A stretch of DNA of 64,000 nucleotides from Pseudomonas sp. CFII64 (GTDB lineage: Bacteria; Pseudomonadota; Gammaproteobacteria; Pseudomonadales; Pseudomonadaceae): contig NZ_ATLO01000049.1 of the NCBI RefSeq assembly GCF_000416235.1, forward strand, positions 372,001 through 436,000, written 5' to 3'. The notes beneath the pieces were generated by a model. It ran no database searches, had not been told where the DNA came from, and saw nothing but the letters and a program-made list of their open reading frames with translations. This document shows positions 36,204 through 44,684 of the stretch, in pieces. The position numbers and the translations under genes were made by a program. Positions within the stretch are counted from its first letter, which is position 1. Each line of letters opens with the position of its first letter.

Positions 36204-37642
36204 TGCGTTTGTCTGAACTCAAGGCGGCGGGCCGTACGCCTGCAATGCCAATGAATCTGGCTCTGGCCGACGCGGCAGGCCCGGCCGAGCTGCAACTGTT
36301 GAGCTTGTTGCGCGTGCTGCCGGGGCAACGTTATGTCGGCGCTGGCGTGTGGCGCGGGCGTCCGGTACTGGCCAAATTACTGGTTGGGCCCAAAGCTGCG
36401 CGACACTTTCAACGCGAACTGGCCGGTGTCCGGTTGCTGGCTCAGCAAGGGCTGACCACGCCGCTGCTGTTGGCTGACGGCTTGCAGGAAGGCGAGGGCG
36501 GCTGGCTGTTGTTCGAACTGCTGGAGCCCGCGCAAAGCCTGGGCAATGCCTGGGCAGAAGTGGAAAACCAGACGTCGCTGAGCGATGAACAGCAGAGCGT
36601 ATTGGCCGAAGCACTGACCGCCATCGCGCAGTTACATGCCAAGGGCCTGTGGCAGGAAGACCTGCACCTGGACAACCTGCTGCGCCACGACGGCAAGTTG
36701 TACTTGATCGACGGCGCCGGGATTCGTGCCGAAGAAGCTGGCAAGCCGCTGTCCCGGCAAAAAGTGCTGGAAAACCTCGGCGTGTTTTTCGCGCAACTGC
36801 CCAAGGCGTTCGAGCCGTTCATTGAAGAATTGTCGGTGCATTATTTGCTCAGCAACGGCGAACATGGCTTGCCCATGGAAGCCTTGCAGAAGCAGATCGA
36901 CAAGGTGCGCAGCTGGCGCCTGAAAGATTTTCTCGACAAGACCGGGCGTGATTGCAGCCTGTTCAGTGTCGTTGACGGCGCGTCCGAACTGCGGGCGATC
37001 CGCCGCGAAGAAGAAGCGGCGATGTTGCCAGTGCTGGCCGAGGCCGATGCGCTGCTTGACCAAGGTCATCTGTACAAGACCGGCGGCGCGGCGAGCGTCG
37101 GCAAAGTCCAGGTCGACGGCCGTACGCTGGTCATCAAGCGCTACAACATCAAGGACTTTGCCCATTGGCTGAAACGCTTCTGGCGGCCAAGCCGGGCATG
37201 GCATTCCTGGCGCGAAGGCAACCGGCTGATGTTCCTCGGCATCGCCACGCCCAAACCGCTGGCGGTGCAGGAGCAACGTTTCCTTGGCTTGCGGCGCACG
37301 GCTTATCTGGTGACCGAGTTTCTGCCGGGGCCGGACATCATCGAACGATTTGCGCCCTATGTCGCATCGGGTGAAGCGCCGGAGGCGGAGCTGGTGGCAC
37401 TGGATAACCTGTTCGCGCAGCTGATTGGCGAGCGCATCAGCCACGGCGATTTGAAGGGCCACAATGTGTTCTGGGATCAGGATCGCTGGGCCTTGATCGA
37501 CCTTGACGCCATGTGCCAACACAGTTCGGCAGCGTCCTTCGCCACCGCCTTCGCCCGCGACCGCGCCCGCTTCATGCGCAACTGGCCAGTGGACAGCGCG
37601 CTGCACCAATTGCTGGAGCAGCGCTTGCCGAAGATAGTTTGA
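36203..37642 (+). CDS. Tandem double-kinase protein of the LPS core operon (PA5006-like)
   Basis: 479 residues with two WaaP/InaA-like kinase lobes in one chain. The first has EDLHLDNLL (~152) and YLIDGAG (~168); the second TLVIKRYNIKDFAHWLKRF, SHGDLKGHNVF (~413) and LIDLDAM (~431). Both lobes keep an Asp-containing loop and a metal Asp, so both could be active. The homologue in P. aeruginosa sits at the same place after wapQ; its substrate is not established. Last gene of the block; the toxin gene then faces it tail to tail. Confidence 0.85.
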   Translation: MRLSELKAAGRTPAMPMNLALADAAGPAELQLLSLLRVLPGQRYVGAGVWRGRPVLAKLLVGPKAARHFQRELAGVRLLAQQGLTTPLLLADGLQEGEGGWLLFELLEPAQSLGNAWAEVENQTSLSDEQQSVLAEALTAIAQLHAKGLWQEDLHLDNLLRHDGKLYLIDGAGIRAEEAGKPLSRQKVLENLGVFFAQLPKAFEPFIEELSVHYLLSNGEHGLPMEALQKQIDKVRSWRLKDFLDKTGRDCSLFSVVDGASELRAIRREEEAAMLPVLAEADALLDQGHLYKTGGAASVGKVQVDGRTLVIKRYNIKDFAHWLKRFWRPSRAWHSWREGNRLMFLGIATPKPLAVQEQRFLGLRRTAYLVTEFLPGPDIIERFAPYVASGEAPEAELVALDNLFAQLIGERISHGDLKGHNVFWDQDRWALIDLDAMCQHSSAASFATAFARDRARFMRNWPVDSALHQLLEQRLPKIV

Positions 37643-37660
37643 CCTGGGTGGGCCGTACTC

Positions 37661-37884
37661 GTGGGACCGGACTTGTCCGGGAAAGCGGTCGGTGCAGGTA
37701 CCGCGTTGGTCAGGCTCATTTATGCTGGCCCAGCTGACGCCATCGGGGACAAGTCCCCTCCTACCGGGTTGCATATCACTTGTAGGACCGGACTTGTCCG
37801 GGAAAGCGGTCGGTGCAGGTACCGCGTTGGTCAGGCCCAATGATGCTGGGCCATCTGACGCCATCGGGGACAAGTCCCCTCCTG
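37661..37884. repeat. Tandem duplication (period 121) of a mixed REP doublet
   Basis: Unit 1 37661-37764 and unit 2 37782-37884. Each begins with GTRGGACCGGACTTGTCCGG, continues with GAAAGCGGTCGGTGCAGGTA and CCGCGTTGGTCAGG, and ends with CGGGGACAAGTCCCCTCC. These are the CCGGAC and GGGGAC REP classes seen at 16.7 kb, in swapped order. It occupies the gap between the convergent double-kinase and toxin genes. Confidence 0.92.
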
Positions 37885-37910
37885 CCAGCTTTGCAACAGC
37901 AATTTGCTTA

Positions 37911-40900
37911 TCAAGCCATGCGCGTCAGGTTCATTTCCTCCAGTGCTCTGATCAGCGCATCCATGTCGTCGAAAGGCTGGGCATGCACCGGGCGCCAGGT
38001 GGGGCGCTCGATGTAGATCTTGCCTTCAGCGTTAACCTCGACCGGGGTGTGCAGAATGCTGCTGTCCCGGGAGTGGTGAATGATGGTCATTTGTCCACCT
38101 GCGTGGGGCTCGATGGCGAACATGCCGGCTCGCGGCAGGCGTTGTTCGATTGACAGAGGCATTGGTGCGCGTGGCTGGGCCGGCGCGACGGCGGTATCGA
38201 GCTCTACCCGATAATCGCTTTTGAGAAAACTGGATGTGCTGCCCAGCTGATCGCTCACCGTGGCACCCGTGTCAAAGGCCGGAGGCCTGGCTTGGCCTGG
38301 CCTCACGTCGATCACGCGCAGGCCGATCCCGCCTTCAAGTTCGGCCAGCCCGGGAACGATTTTCTCGAACGTATTGACATGAGTATTGCCTACCAGGGCG
38401 ATCCACTTATGTGCCCCGATGACGTCCTGATGCCTGCGAATCGTGCGGGAAGCGTAATAACTGAACATCTGTTGACGCGTGGTGGGTCCGGAATCGATAC
38501 CTTTGATGTGGTAACTCGCGGCGCAGTCCAGGGCGCGCACTTCGATGCCGTTCTGCCGGGCTTTGATCACCAGATTTTCGAAGGTGTAGATTTTGCCGGG
38601 GTCGGTCATATGGCCGCTGTCCATTTGCTTCAGTTCGTGCAGCAATGTTTTGGTTATCTCGCCGGTTTCGAAAAAACGCTCCAGATCGGCCTGGTGCAGG
38701 TCGCTGAGCAGATGCTCCATGTACAGCGTCTTGACGTTGTGCTTTGTCAGCAGTGGCAGGTTGTCGAGGATCAGTTTTTTACTGGCAACCGACGCGTGAG
38801 CCTCTCCCACCACTACGCTATCGGTCTTCGCATAGAGGGCGTTCAGGAAATCCGCCAGGCTGGTGTCAGGCGTGATAACCGGCAATTCAGGCCGTGGCGG
38901 CAAGTCTGCGGTGATGATGGCGCGGGCGTCCTGTTGCAGTTTGCGGCGTAGCTCGAAAAACTGTTCCTGCACGGCCCTTAGTTCCTCGTCACGGAGGAAA
39001 TAACCCGAGTCAAGCCCGCGCCGCTCGAAGTTTGCCAATTGATGCAGCGTATTGCGTGAAGGAACCGGTATTTCGTAAACCGGGTCACTGAGTGACAGTG
39101 CGATAGCGGTTGGCGGATGCTCAGTGGCCCAGCTTTGCGGGTCAACCCGGTCCCAGCCTTTGTAGGCGTCCCAGCGGAACCCGTGTGCGCCGGCGTAGCG
39201 ATCAGTTCTCGGTTTGCGGGTGGTCGCGACTTCCAGCGTAGAGGGGTTCAGATGAATCTCCACTGGCGCCTCGCCGGTCAGATATAAATACAGTTTGTCG
39301 TCCAGACCCTGGGTATGACTTTCCGTGAATACCGGTGTCGGAGCGGCTTCGGGAATCGCCGGGTTGGCAACTTGCAGCCGAAAGTCCGCCTTGGCTGCCG
39401 GGTCGCTGGGAATATAGCCGGCGACATCAGGAGCAATACGGGTTGAGGTTCGCGCGGGCACATCTTCGATTCGTACGCTGATAACACCTTGCAGCTCAGC
39501 GATGCCAGGTAGTTCTTTGTGGGTGGTGGCCAGCTTTTGGTCAAGCAACGCTATCCAGCGCCTGGCCGGATGCGCCGCGACGTCGCTGCTGATGAGTTTG
39601 TGGCCGAAGAAATTGCTCATTTTCTGAGCAGCTTCAGGGTCGCCCACTACCGCCTTCATAGGATGGTCGGCGTAGGGGTAGCTGACCGCAGAACTGAACG
39701 GGCGGACCTCAATGTCGTAACGATGGGCGGTTTTCACCAGGTGGTAATAGTCGAACTCGGCGACTTCGGTATTCAATTCGCCATCGTTGAGCGACCGCAG
39801 GTGATATCTGATGTTGTGGGAGCCCGAACGATTGTTTTGGGCGAGCTTGCGATATTTCGCCAGTTTTTCCAGATGCTGGTCGGTGAACAGGTGTTCGATA
39901 TACAGCACCTGGACCCGGTGTTCTGCCAGCAGTGGCATGTTGAGGATAAGCAAACGCTTGCTCGCCACGGATCTTGGCGCTTCAGCTATGACCAGGCCAT
40001 TGGTCTGTGCGTAGGCACTTTCCAGTACGCTCTGCAGGCTGGCCGATGCATCCAGCGCTGGCAATGTCGGGTGTGGCGGGAGCGGCGGATGCGCGAAAAA
40101 GGCGTTGGCGTCGCGGTATAGATCCTGACGCAAGGTTTGATATCTGCCACGCATCACGGCGTATTGTTTGTCAAAGTAACTTTCCAGGCCCAGCCCGGTC
40201 GGATCGAGACTCTTGTGACTGATGATCTGTGCCAGATGCTGGCGCATGTGCTCGGGCAGTTCATAGTTGCTCAGCGCCGACAAGTCAGCCGTCTCTTCCT
40301 GCAGCGCCGTGAACCCCGTCTGACCCTCGCGCCCGCCGCCTTGCAAGCGGGTGCGGTCGATCAGTTGCCACTTGCCCTGCTGGTCCAGGCTTACCGGCTG
40401 CTTGCCGAAGAACGCGTACGGATTTGCCGGATCAACGATGTTCCAGACCCGCATCCGGGCATCGAATTGCACTTGATAGGTGGCTCCGCTCAGCTCGATG
40501 TAGTGCTGGCCGTTGACCTGACTCACCCCCGCCCCATGACCGTCAGCAATGGGTTGTACATCACGCAACGAGACGTCCACGACGAACTCGCGCTTGATAC
40601 CGTTGTGAACCTTCGCGGTCGCGGCATCGATGTCGTGGGCCAGTGGTTGCCAGCTACCGCTTGTGCCTTGCCTGACGAATTGCCCCGTCACTTCGGGTTC
40701 GCCGGAAAAATACGAATTTCGGAACACAGGCGCATGGCCGTTAGCGTTGGCGTGCCCGATCCAGAGCGGTTCGTTGCCCACGCGCACGGGAAACAGGTCA
40801 GCGTATTGGGGCAGTCCGGATGCGTGCTCGACAGGTTTGAGCACCGATTGTCGTCCGGTCGGGTAGTTGAGTCGTCGCAACACACCGCCAAAACCCTTCA

Positions 40901-43900
40901 GGCCCACGCTTGCATCACCTGCGGCGCCGAGGCTGTTGAGCATGGAGGTCAGGATCCACGCGCTGGCGGCTTTGGTGTCACCCTCTCCCAGCGCCTGAAA
41001 TGCGCGCACGGTGTCATGCATGGCCAGCAGTGCGCCGACGGCAAAGCTGACGGGTGGAAATGGCAGGGTAGCAACCGTGACGATCAGTTCAACGGTGTTC
41101 CAGACCAGCCTGGTGATCATCTCGTTGCGCCCGGTCGTGGTTTCTTCCACGTCACGAAGCCTGCGCAGGAGCGGACGGTTGAAACAGACGTCAGCAACAT
41201 TCGCGATGAATTCCTTGGGCAGGAAGGGCGGCTTGCTGGCGTTGCCCTCGCGCATGTCGTGGAGAAAAAACGACAGGTTTTTGCGCGCCTTGATGCGGCA
41301 GCGATCCTTGTAGTAATCGATCATGCCCTCGTTGTCGAGCGAGGCGGTGAAGTCGCCAAATAGACGGAACTCGATCCCGTCGGGTGCTTGCGGCGTATAC
41401 AGGAGCGCAGCCTGCCTGATGGTGGTCGGCAGGATCGCGAAGCAGCCCTGTACCGTTTCTACATGCGTCAATTGCGTGCTGGGGATGACCAGTTGATCCA
41501 CACCTGTCAGCTTTGTGGCGATGAACGGTTTGTCGACATGGATCTGCAACGGATACAGCGGGTATTGCTCGCGCGTGCTGACATCATCCAGATGAAGGCG
41601 CTCGATCGACGCTTGCAGCCACGCATACTGTTGCTCGTTGATATGGCCTTTCAGGTGACTGCGCAGCGCCGCCGCTTTCATCTGCAACTGGGTCATCACA
41701 ACGCTGGTCTTGCGGCGATAGGCGTAGCCTTCGCTGTCCGCGTTGAGCAGCGAGTGCCTGATCAACGCAATGTAGTCGTCGCCCAGCCATTTGCCGCGCA
41801 CTGAACCTGCGACTTTGCGTGGCGACAACGCGCTCAGGTCCACGCCATCCGGGCCGCTGAACGTTGCCATGGTATCGGCGCTGCTGTGGACGAAATCGAC
41901 GCTGTCGTCGTAGCCGTTGAGCAGCATGTCGGTGTATGTAACGGTTTCCCGCTCGCTGGTGATCACAATCAGGTCGGGGTCGACCGTGCCGGCCGGCTTG
42001 TTCAGGAGTTGATTGATTTTCTGGCTGGCTCGCTGATGGACATACTCCTTGAACGGCTGGACGCGGGTGTGGGGCTTGGCCTGGTAATTGTCTAGCGCGC
42101 CCGCAGCGGCATCTTCCAGCGCCACCAGTTCCTGACGCTGCGCCGCGCTGGCCTGTACGTACCATTGAGGACTGTGGCTGGCCTGTTCGGAAAGCGCCAC
42201 GCGCACATGCTCCTCGGCGAAGGTGCGCAAACCGGCGTCGAAATCCGGCAGGTCGATCAGTTGCAGGAAGTCCGCCGCCGGATAAGGCTTGAGCCTGAGC
42301 GCCGCCAATTGTGCTTGCAACTGCGGGCGAGCGGATAGCTCGGCTTGCTTGAGCAAGTAATCGCAAAGTGTATCGGAGGCCGCCCAGCCGACCAGTTCAT
42401 GTAGCAACCGGGTTTCAGTGTTGAACGCCATGCAGCGCCGGTCGCGTGGCGCATCGGCGGCGAACAACACCAGGCGCTCGAGCTGTCCCCGAGCGTTCTC
42501 TTTACGCAAAATCAGCAGTTTGCCCATGACGTTGCGATTGCTCAGCCTGATCTGCTGGACCCGCAGCGTTGGATTGGCAGCGGCCCGAGTCGGGTCTGCA
42601 GCCGTCTCGAACAGGACAAAATCTTCGGGCTGGATATGGCCCTGCATTTTTGCCGTGCAGGCCAGCGCGGTGATCTGTCTGCGGGTCAGCATCGTCATGA
42701 GTTGGCGATGACCTTCATTGTGATAAGTCGCCCGCTGATACTCGATAAAGCTCATTCGTACGTCGAGTTCGTCTATCTGTCGAGCAATCCAGGCCGGGTT
42801 CAAGGACGCGCAGGCGGCCTCCAGCGGAGCATCGTCAAGGCTGAACGTGGTGCGAGTGAGGAACGGCGATCCCTCCTGGCGATCTCCCGGATGCAGGCCG
42901 TACAAAGCCAGCTCACTCAGCGAGCGGGTCACGGTGTAGGACTCGCCCGTCAGTGGCAACGTTCGTCGCGTGCTGATCATGATGGCGCCGGGGTCCAGTT
43001 CAAAGCCCAGATCATCCGCCATCCTCCTGCGTAGATTCGCTTCGGCAAAGCGCGCTGGCGACCCCGCCGGCCCAAGTGCGCTGAGCGTTGCTGCACGGGC
43101 GTCATCGTAGCGGCGCAGGTGTTCGGCGTAAGTGTTCAGGTCATCCGGGCTGGCGATCTTGATCCAGTCCGGCAGGCTTCGGCGGTAACGGCTCTCAAGG
43201 TAAGCCAGTTCGCGTAGCTCCAGCATCGCGGTCGGCCCGAACAGACCGAGCATGTCGATGGCGCCTTGAATAAGGACTTGGCCATTTTGCGGGCTGTGGT
43301 CATCAACATTCGCGCAGGCGTAGCGCACATCATCGCGCTGTTTGTTCAGCAGACTGTCGAAGGCGTGAGCAAAGGGTTCCCCGGTCAGAAGCTGCATCTG
43401 CACATCAGGCTCGATGAATGGCTCCAGATGCAGGTCCGGGTCGCGGCTGATTTTTGCCAATTGGTCGTGGTGGCGCTGCGCCAGACAATTGAATAGAGCC
43501 TCCTTGTGCAGGGGGTTATTCAGCCATTGGACAAGTGTTTCGCGCATCTGCGTCCGGGTCGCAAAACCCGTCACTCCAAAACCGGGCAGCAGCAATAACG
43601 TCCGGCCTTGCGTGTGGGTGAACACCAACGCTCCGGCGATTTCAACCGGCTCGCCATCATCCAGGCTCAAGTGCAGGCAATAGGTTGTCGTCGTGGCGGC
43701 TGTCGGGGCTTCCTCGCGGCCAGCAGAGGCGGGAAGGCAGGCCGCATCGTCGGGATAAAGGTCACGCTCGTGAATCTTGACGCTCACTTCGTCACGCAAT
43801 GACCGTCGCATGGCGCTGACGAACTGTTCATAGCGACTCTCGCCCATTTGGCTCGGCGCGTCCCAATAGGCATTGATACGTTGCAACAGACGGGACACTT

Positions 43901-44081
43901 GCGACGCTCGTCGAACAGCATTCGGCGTCGCCAGAGCATCCAGTAGTGCCGTTTCAGGTGCGGGTAATGCCTTGAGCTCATTGGTCAGGCCGGCACTCAG
44001 TTCGCCAAGCCTTTTCAGCGCTGCCGTGGCCATGGGTAAGGTGATGGTGGGAAATTGAGGAACCGGGGTCAGTGTCTGCAT
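37911..44081 (-). CDS. Giant dermonecrotic/PMT-like toxin with tandem TIKI/RRSP-like domains
   Basis: About 2056 residues from ATG 44081 (a TTG at 44111 would add ten). No signal peptide. The N-terminal ~1200 residues look like the large Pseudomonas dermonecrotic-toxin-type proteins (GRTLLLLPGFGVTGFATRTQ region ~175). A hydrophobic stretch ~990-1065 (ELIVTVATLPFPPVSFAVGA and what follows) may insert into membranes. The C-terminal part holds two copies, 393 residues apart, of one domain. Copy 2 has GEAH (1759-1762), MEHL with E1789, and GNTH (1898-1901), the GxxH…E…GxxH set of the TIKI/EreA-ChaN superfamily that includes the Ras/Rap1 protease RRSP of MARTX toxins. Copy 1 has AEAP, E1396 and DQKL at these places, so it should be inactive. 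Codon use is normal. Function is inferred. Confidence 0.85.
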   Translation of the reverse strand: MQTLTPVPQFPTITLPMATAALKRLGELSAGLTNELKALPAPETALLDALATPNAVRRASQVSRLLQRINAYWDAPSQMGESRYEQFVSAMRRSLRDEVSVKIHERDLYPDDAACLPASAGREEAPTAATTTTYCLHLSLDDGEPVEIAGALVFTHTQGRTLLLLPGFGVTGFATRTQMRETLVQWLNNPLHKEALFNCLAQRHHDQLAKISRDPDLHLEPFIEPDVQMQLLTGEPFAHAFDSLLNKQRDDVRYACANVDDHSPQNGQVLIQGAIDMLGLFGPTAMLELRELAYLESRYRRSLPDWIKIASPDDLNTYAEHLRRYDDARAATLSALGPAGSPARFAEANLRRRMADDLGFELDPGAIMISTRRTLPLTGESYTVTRSLSELALYGLHPGDRQEGSPFLTRTTFSLDDAPLEAACASLNPAWIARQIDELDVRMSFIEYQRATYHNEGHRQLMTMLTRRQITALACTAKMQGHIQPEDFVLFETAADPTRAAANPTLRVQQIRLSNRNVMGKLLILRKENARGQLERLVLFAADAPRDRRCMAFNTETRLLHELVGWAASDTLCDYLLKQAELSARPQLQAQLAALRLKPYPAADFLQLIDLPDFDAGLRTFAEEHVRVALSEQASHSPQWYVQASAAQRQELVALEDAAAGALDNYQAKPHTRVQPFKEYVHQRASQKINQLLNKPAGTVDPDLIVITSERETVTYTDMLLNGYDDSVDFVHSSADTMATFSGPDGVDLSALSPRKVAGSVRGKWLGDDYIALIRHSLLNADSEGYAYRRKTSVVMTQLQMKAAALRSHLKGHINEQQYAWLQASIERLHLDDVSTREQYPLYPLQIHVDKPFIATKLTGVDQLVIPSTQLTHVETVQGCFAILPTTIRQAALLYTPQAPDGIEFRLFGDFTASLDNEGMIDYYKDRCRIKARKNLSFFLHDMREGNASKPPFLPKEFIANVADVCFNRPLLRRLRDVEETTTGRNEMITRLVWNTVELIVTVATLPFPPVSFAVGALLAMHDTVRAFQALGEGDTKAASAWILTSMLNSLGAAGDASVGLKGFGGVLRRLNYPTGRQSVLKPVEHASGLPQYADLFPVRVGNEPLWIGHANANGHAPVFRNSYFSGEPEVTGQFVRQGTSGSWQPLAHDIDAATAKVHNGIKREFVVDVSLRDVQPIADGHGAGVSQVNGQHYIELSGATYQVQFDARMRVWNIVDPANPYAFFGKQPVSLDQQGKWQLIDRTRLQGGGREGQTGFTALQEETADLSALSNYELPEHMRQHLAQIISHKSLDPTGLGLESYFDKQYAVMRGRYQTLRQDLYRDANAFFAHPPLPPHPTLPALDASASLQSVLESAYAQTNGLVIAEAPRSVASKRLLILNMPLLAEHRVQVLYIEHLFTDQHLEKLAKYRKLAQNNRSGSHNIRYHLRSLNDGELNTEVAEFDYYHLVKTAHRYDIEVRPFSSAVSYPYADHPMKAVVGDPEAAQKMSNFFGHKLISSDVAAHPARRWIALLDQKLATTHKELPGIAELQGVISVRIEDVPARTSTRIAPDVAGYIPSDPAAKADFRLQVANPAIPEAAPTPVFTESHTQGLDDKLYLYLTGEAPVEIHLNPSTLEVATTRKPRTDRYAGAHGFRWDAYKGWDRVDPQSWATEHPPTAIALSLSDPVYEIPVPSRNTLHQLANFERRGLDSGYFLRDEELRAVQEQFFELRRKLQQDARAIITADLPPRPELPVITPDTSLADFLNALYAKTDSVVVGEAHASVASKKLILDNLPLLTKHNVKTLYMEHLLSDLHQADLERFFETGEITKTLLHELKQMDSGHMTDPGKIYTFENLVIKARQNGIEVRALDCAASYHIKGIDSGPTTRQQMFSYYASRTIRRHQDVIGAHKWIALVGNTHVNTFEKIVPGLAELEGGIGLRVIDVRPGQARPPAFDTGATVSDQLGSTSSFLKSDYRVELDTAVAPAQPRAPMPLSIEQRLPRAGMFAIEPHAGGQMTIIHHSRDSSILHTPVEVNAEGKIYIERPTWRPVHAQPFDDMDALIRALEEMNLTRMA

Positions 44082-44684
44082 CTGATTTCTACTTCGCGAT
44101 AGGCACTCCAAAAGAGCACCGAGGTTTGATTGAGAGCCGTAAGGCTGTTGAAATTTTTCTCAATCAATCAGAAGCGGAGGGCGGGTGGGGTGTAGATAAA
44201 TATTGGAGTGTGAAAGTGCAGTGGGGTGGTGTATCAGAAAGGTCCGACAAACATCGTATCCAGGTAAGCGGAGCCGATTAGGCTGTGAACATCTGACGAC
44301 TCGACAATCAGCGGAACGTCTTGTTGATGTGCAGATGTCGAGCTGCAAACGAACCGGAACCCTGTAAGAGGTCGGCAGATTGGCGGATGAAGGAGGTGCG
44401 CTCAATGCGCGAAAGGGCTTTTGGGAAATGCCCTACGAGAAATGTCGTGATTTTCGCCATGGCGAGCGGTCAGGCGCTGTTGGGACCCTTATCAACCCGG
44501 AAGCCGGCCTGGACGCGTGCGTCGCTCAGTCAGGCAGCGCGTACGGGATTTGCCGACTGACAAGCAAATCCGCCTGTCATTACGCTATAATCCCGCGCTT
44601 TAGCTGTTCCTCGCCCGTGCGCGAGGGCACACATTTTTCTCAGGCGCCTGCCGCCTGCATGCAGACTAAAGAGGCTAGACCCTA
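44082..44684. promoter_or_regulatory. Divergent toxin/wapO intergenic region with wapO promoter
   Basis: 603 bases, lower in GC than its surroundings at 44130-44220. No credible gene; frames here are short and lack family features. A good -10 box TATAAT stands at 44586-44591 (context CGCTATAATCCCGCG), 94 bases before wapO, with no clear -35. A GC hairpin CCTCGC/GCGAGG follows at 44609-44626 in the wapO leader. Control of the toxin was not resolved. Confidence 0.55.

Noticed and set aside
37911..44081. T6SS or polymorphic-toxin effector with an immunity gene
   Set aside because: No PAAR, VgrG, RHS repeats or small immunity-like frame next to the toxin; the TIKI-like C-terminus points elsewhere.
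44112..44684. Short frames in the toxin-wapO spacer
   Set aside because: Under 105 codons, overlapping one another, with atypical composition; the region looks regulatory.
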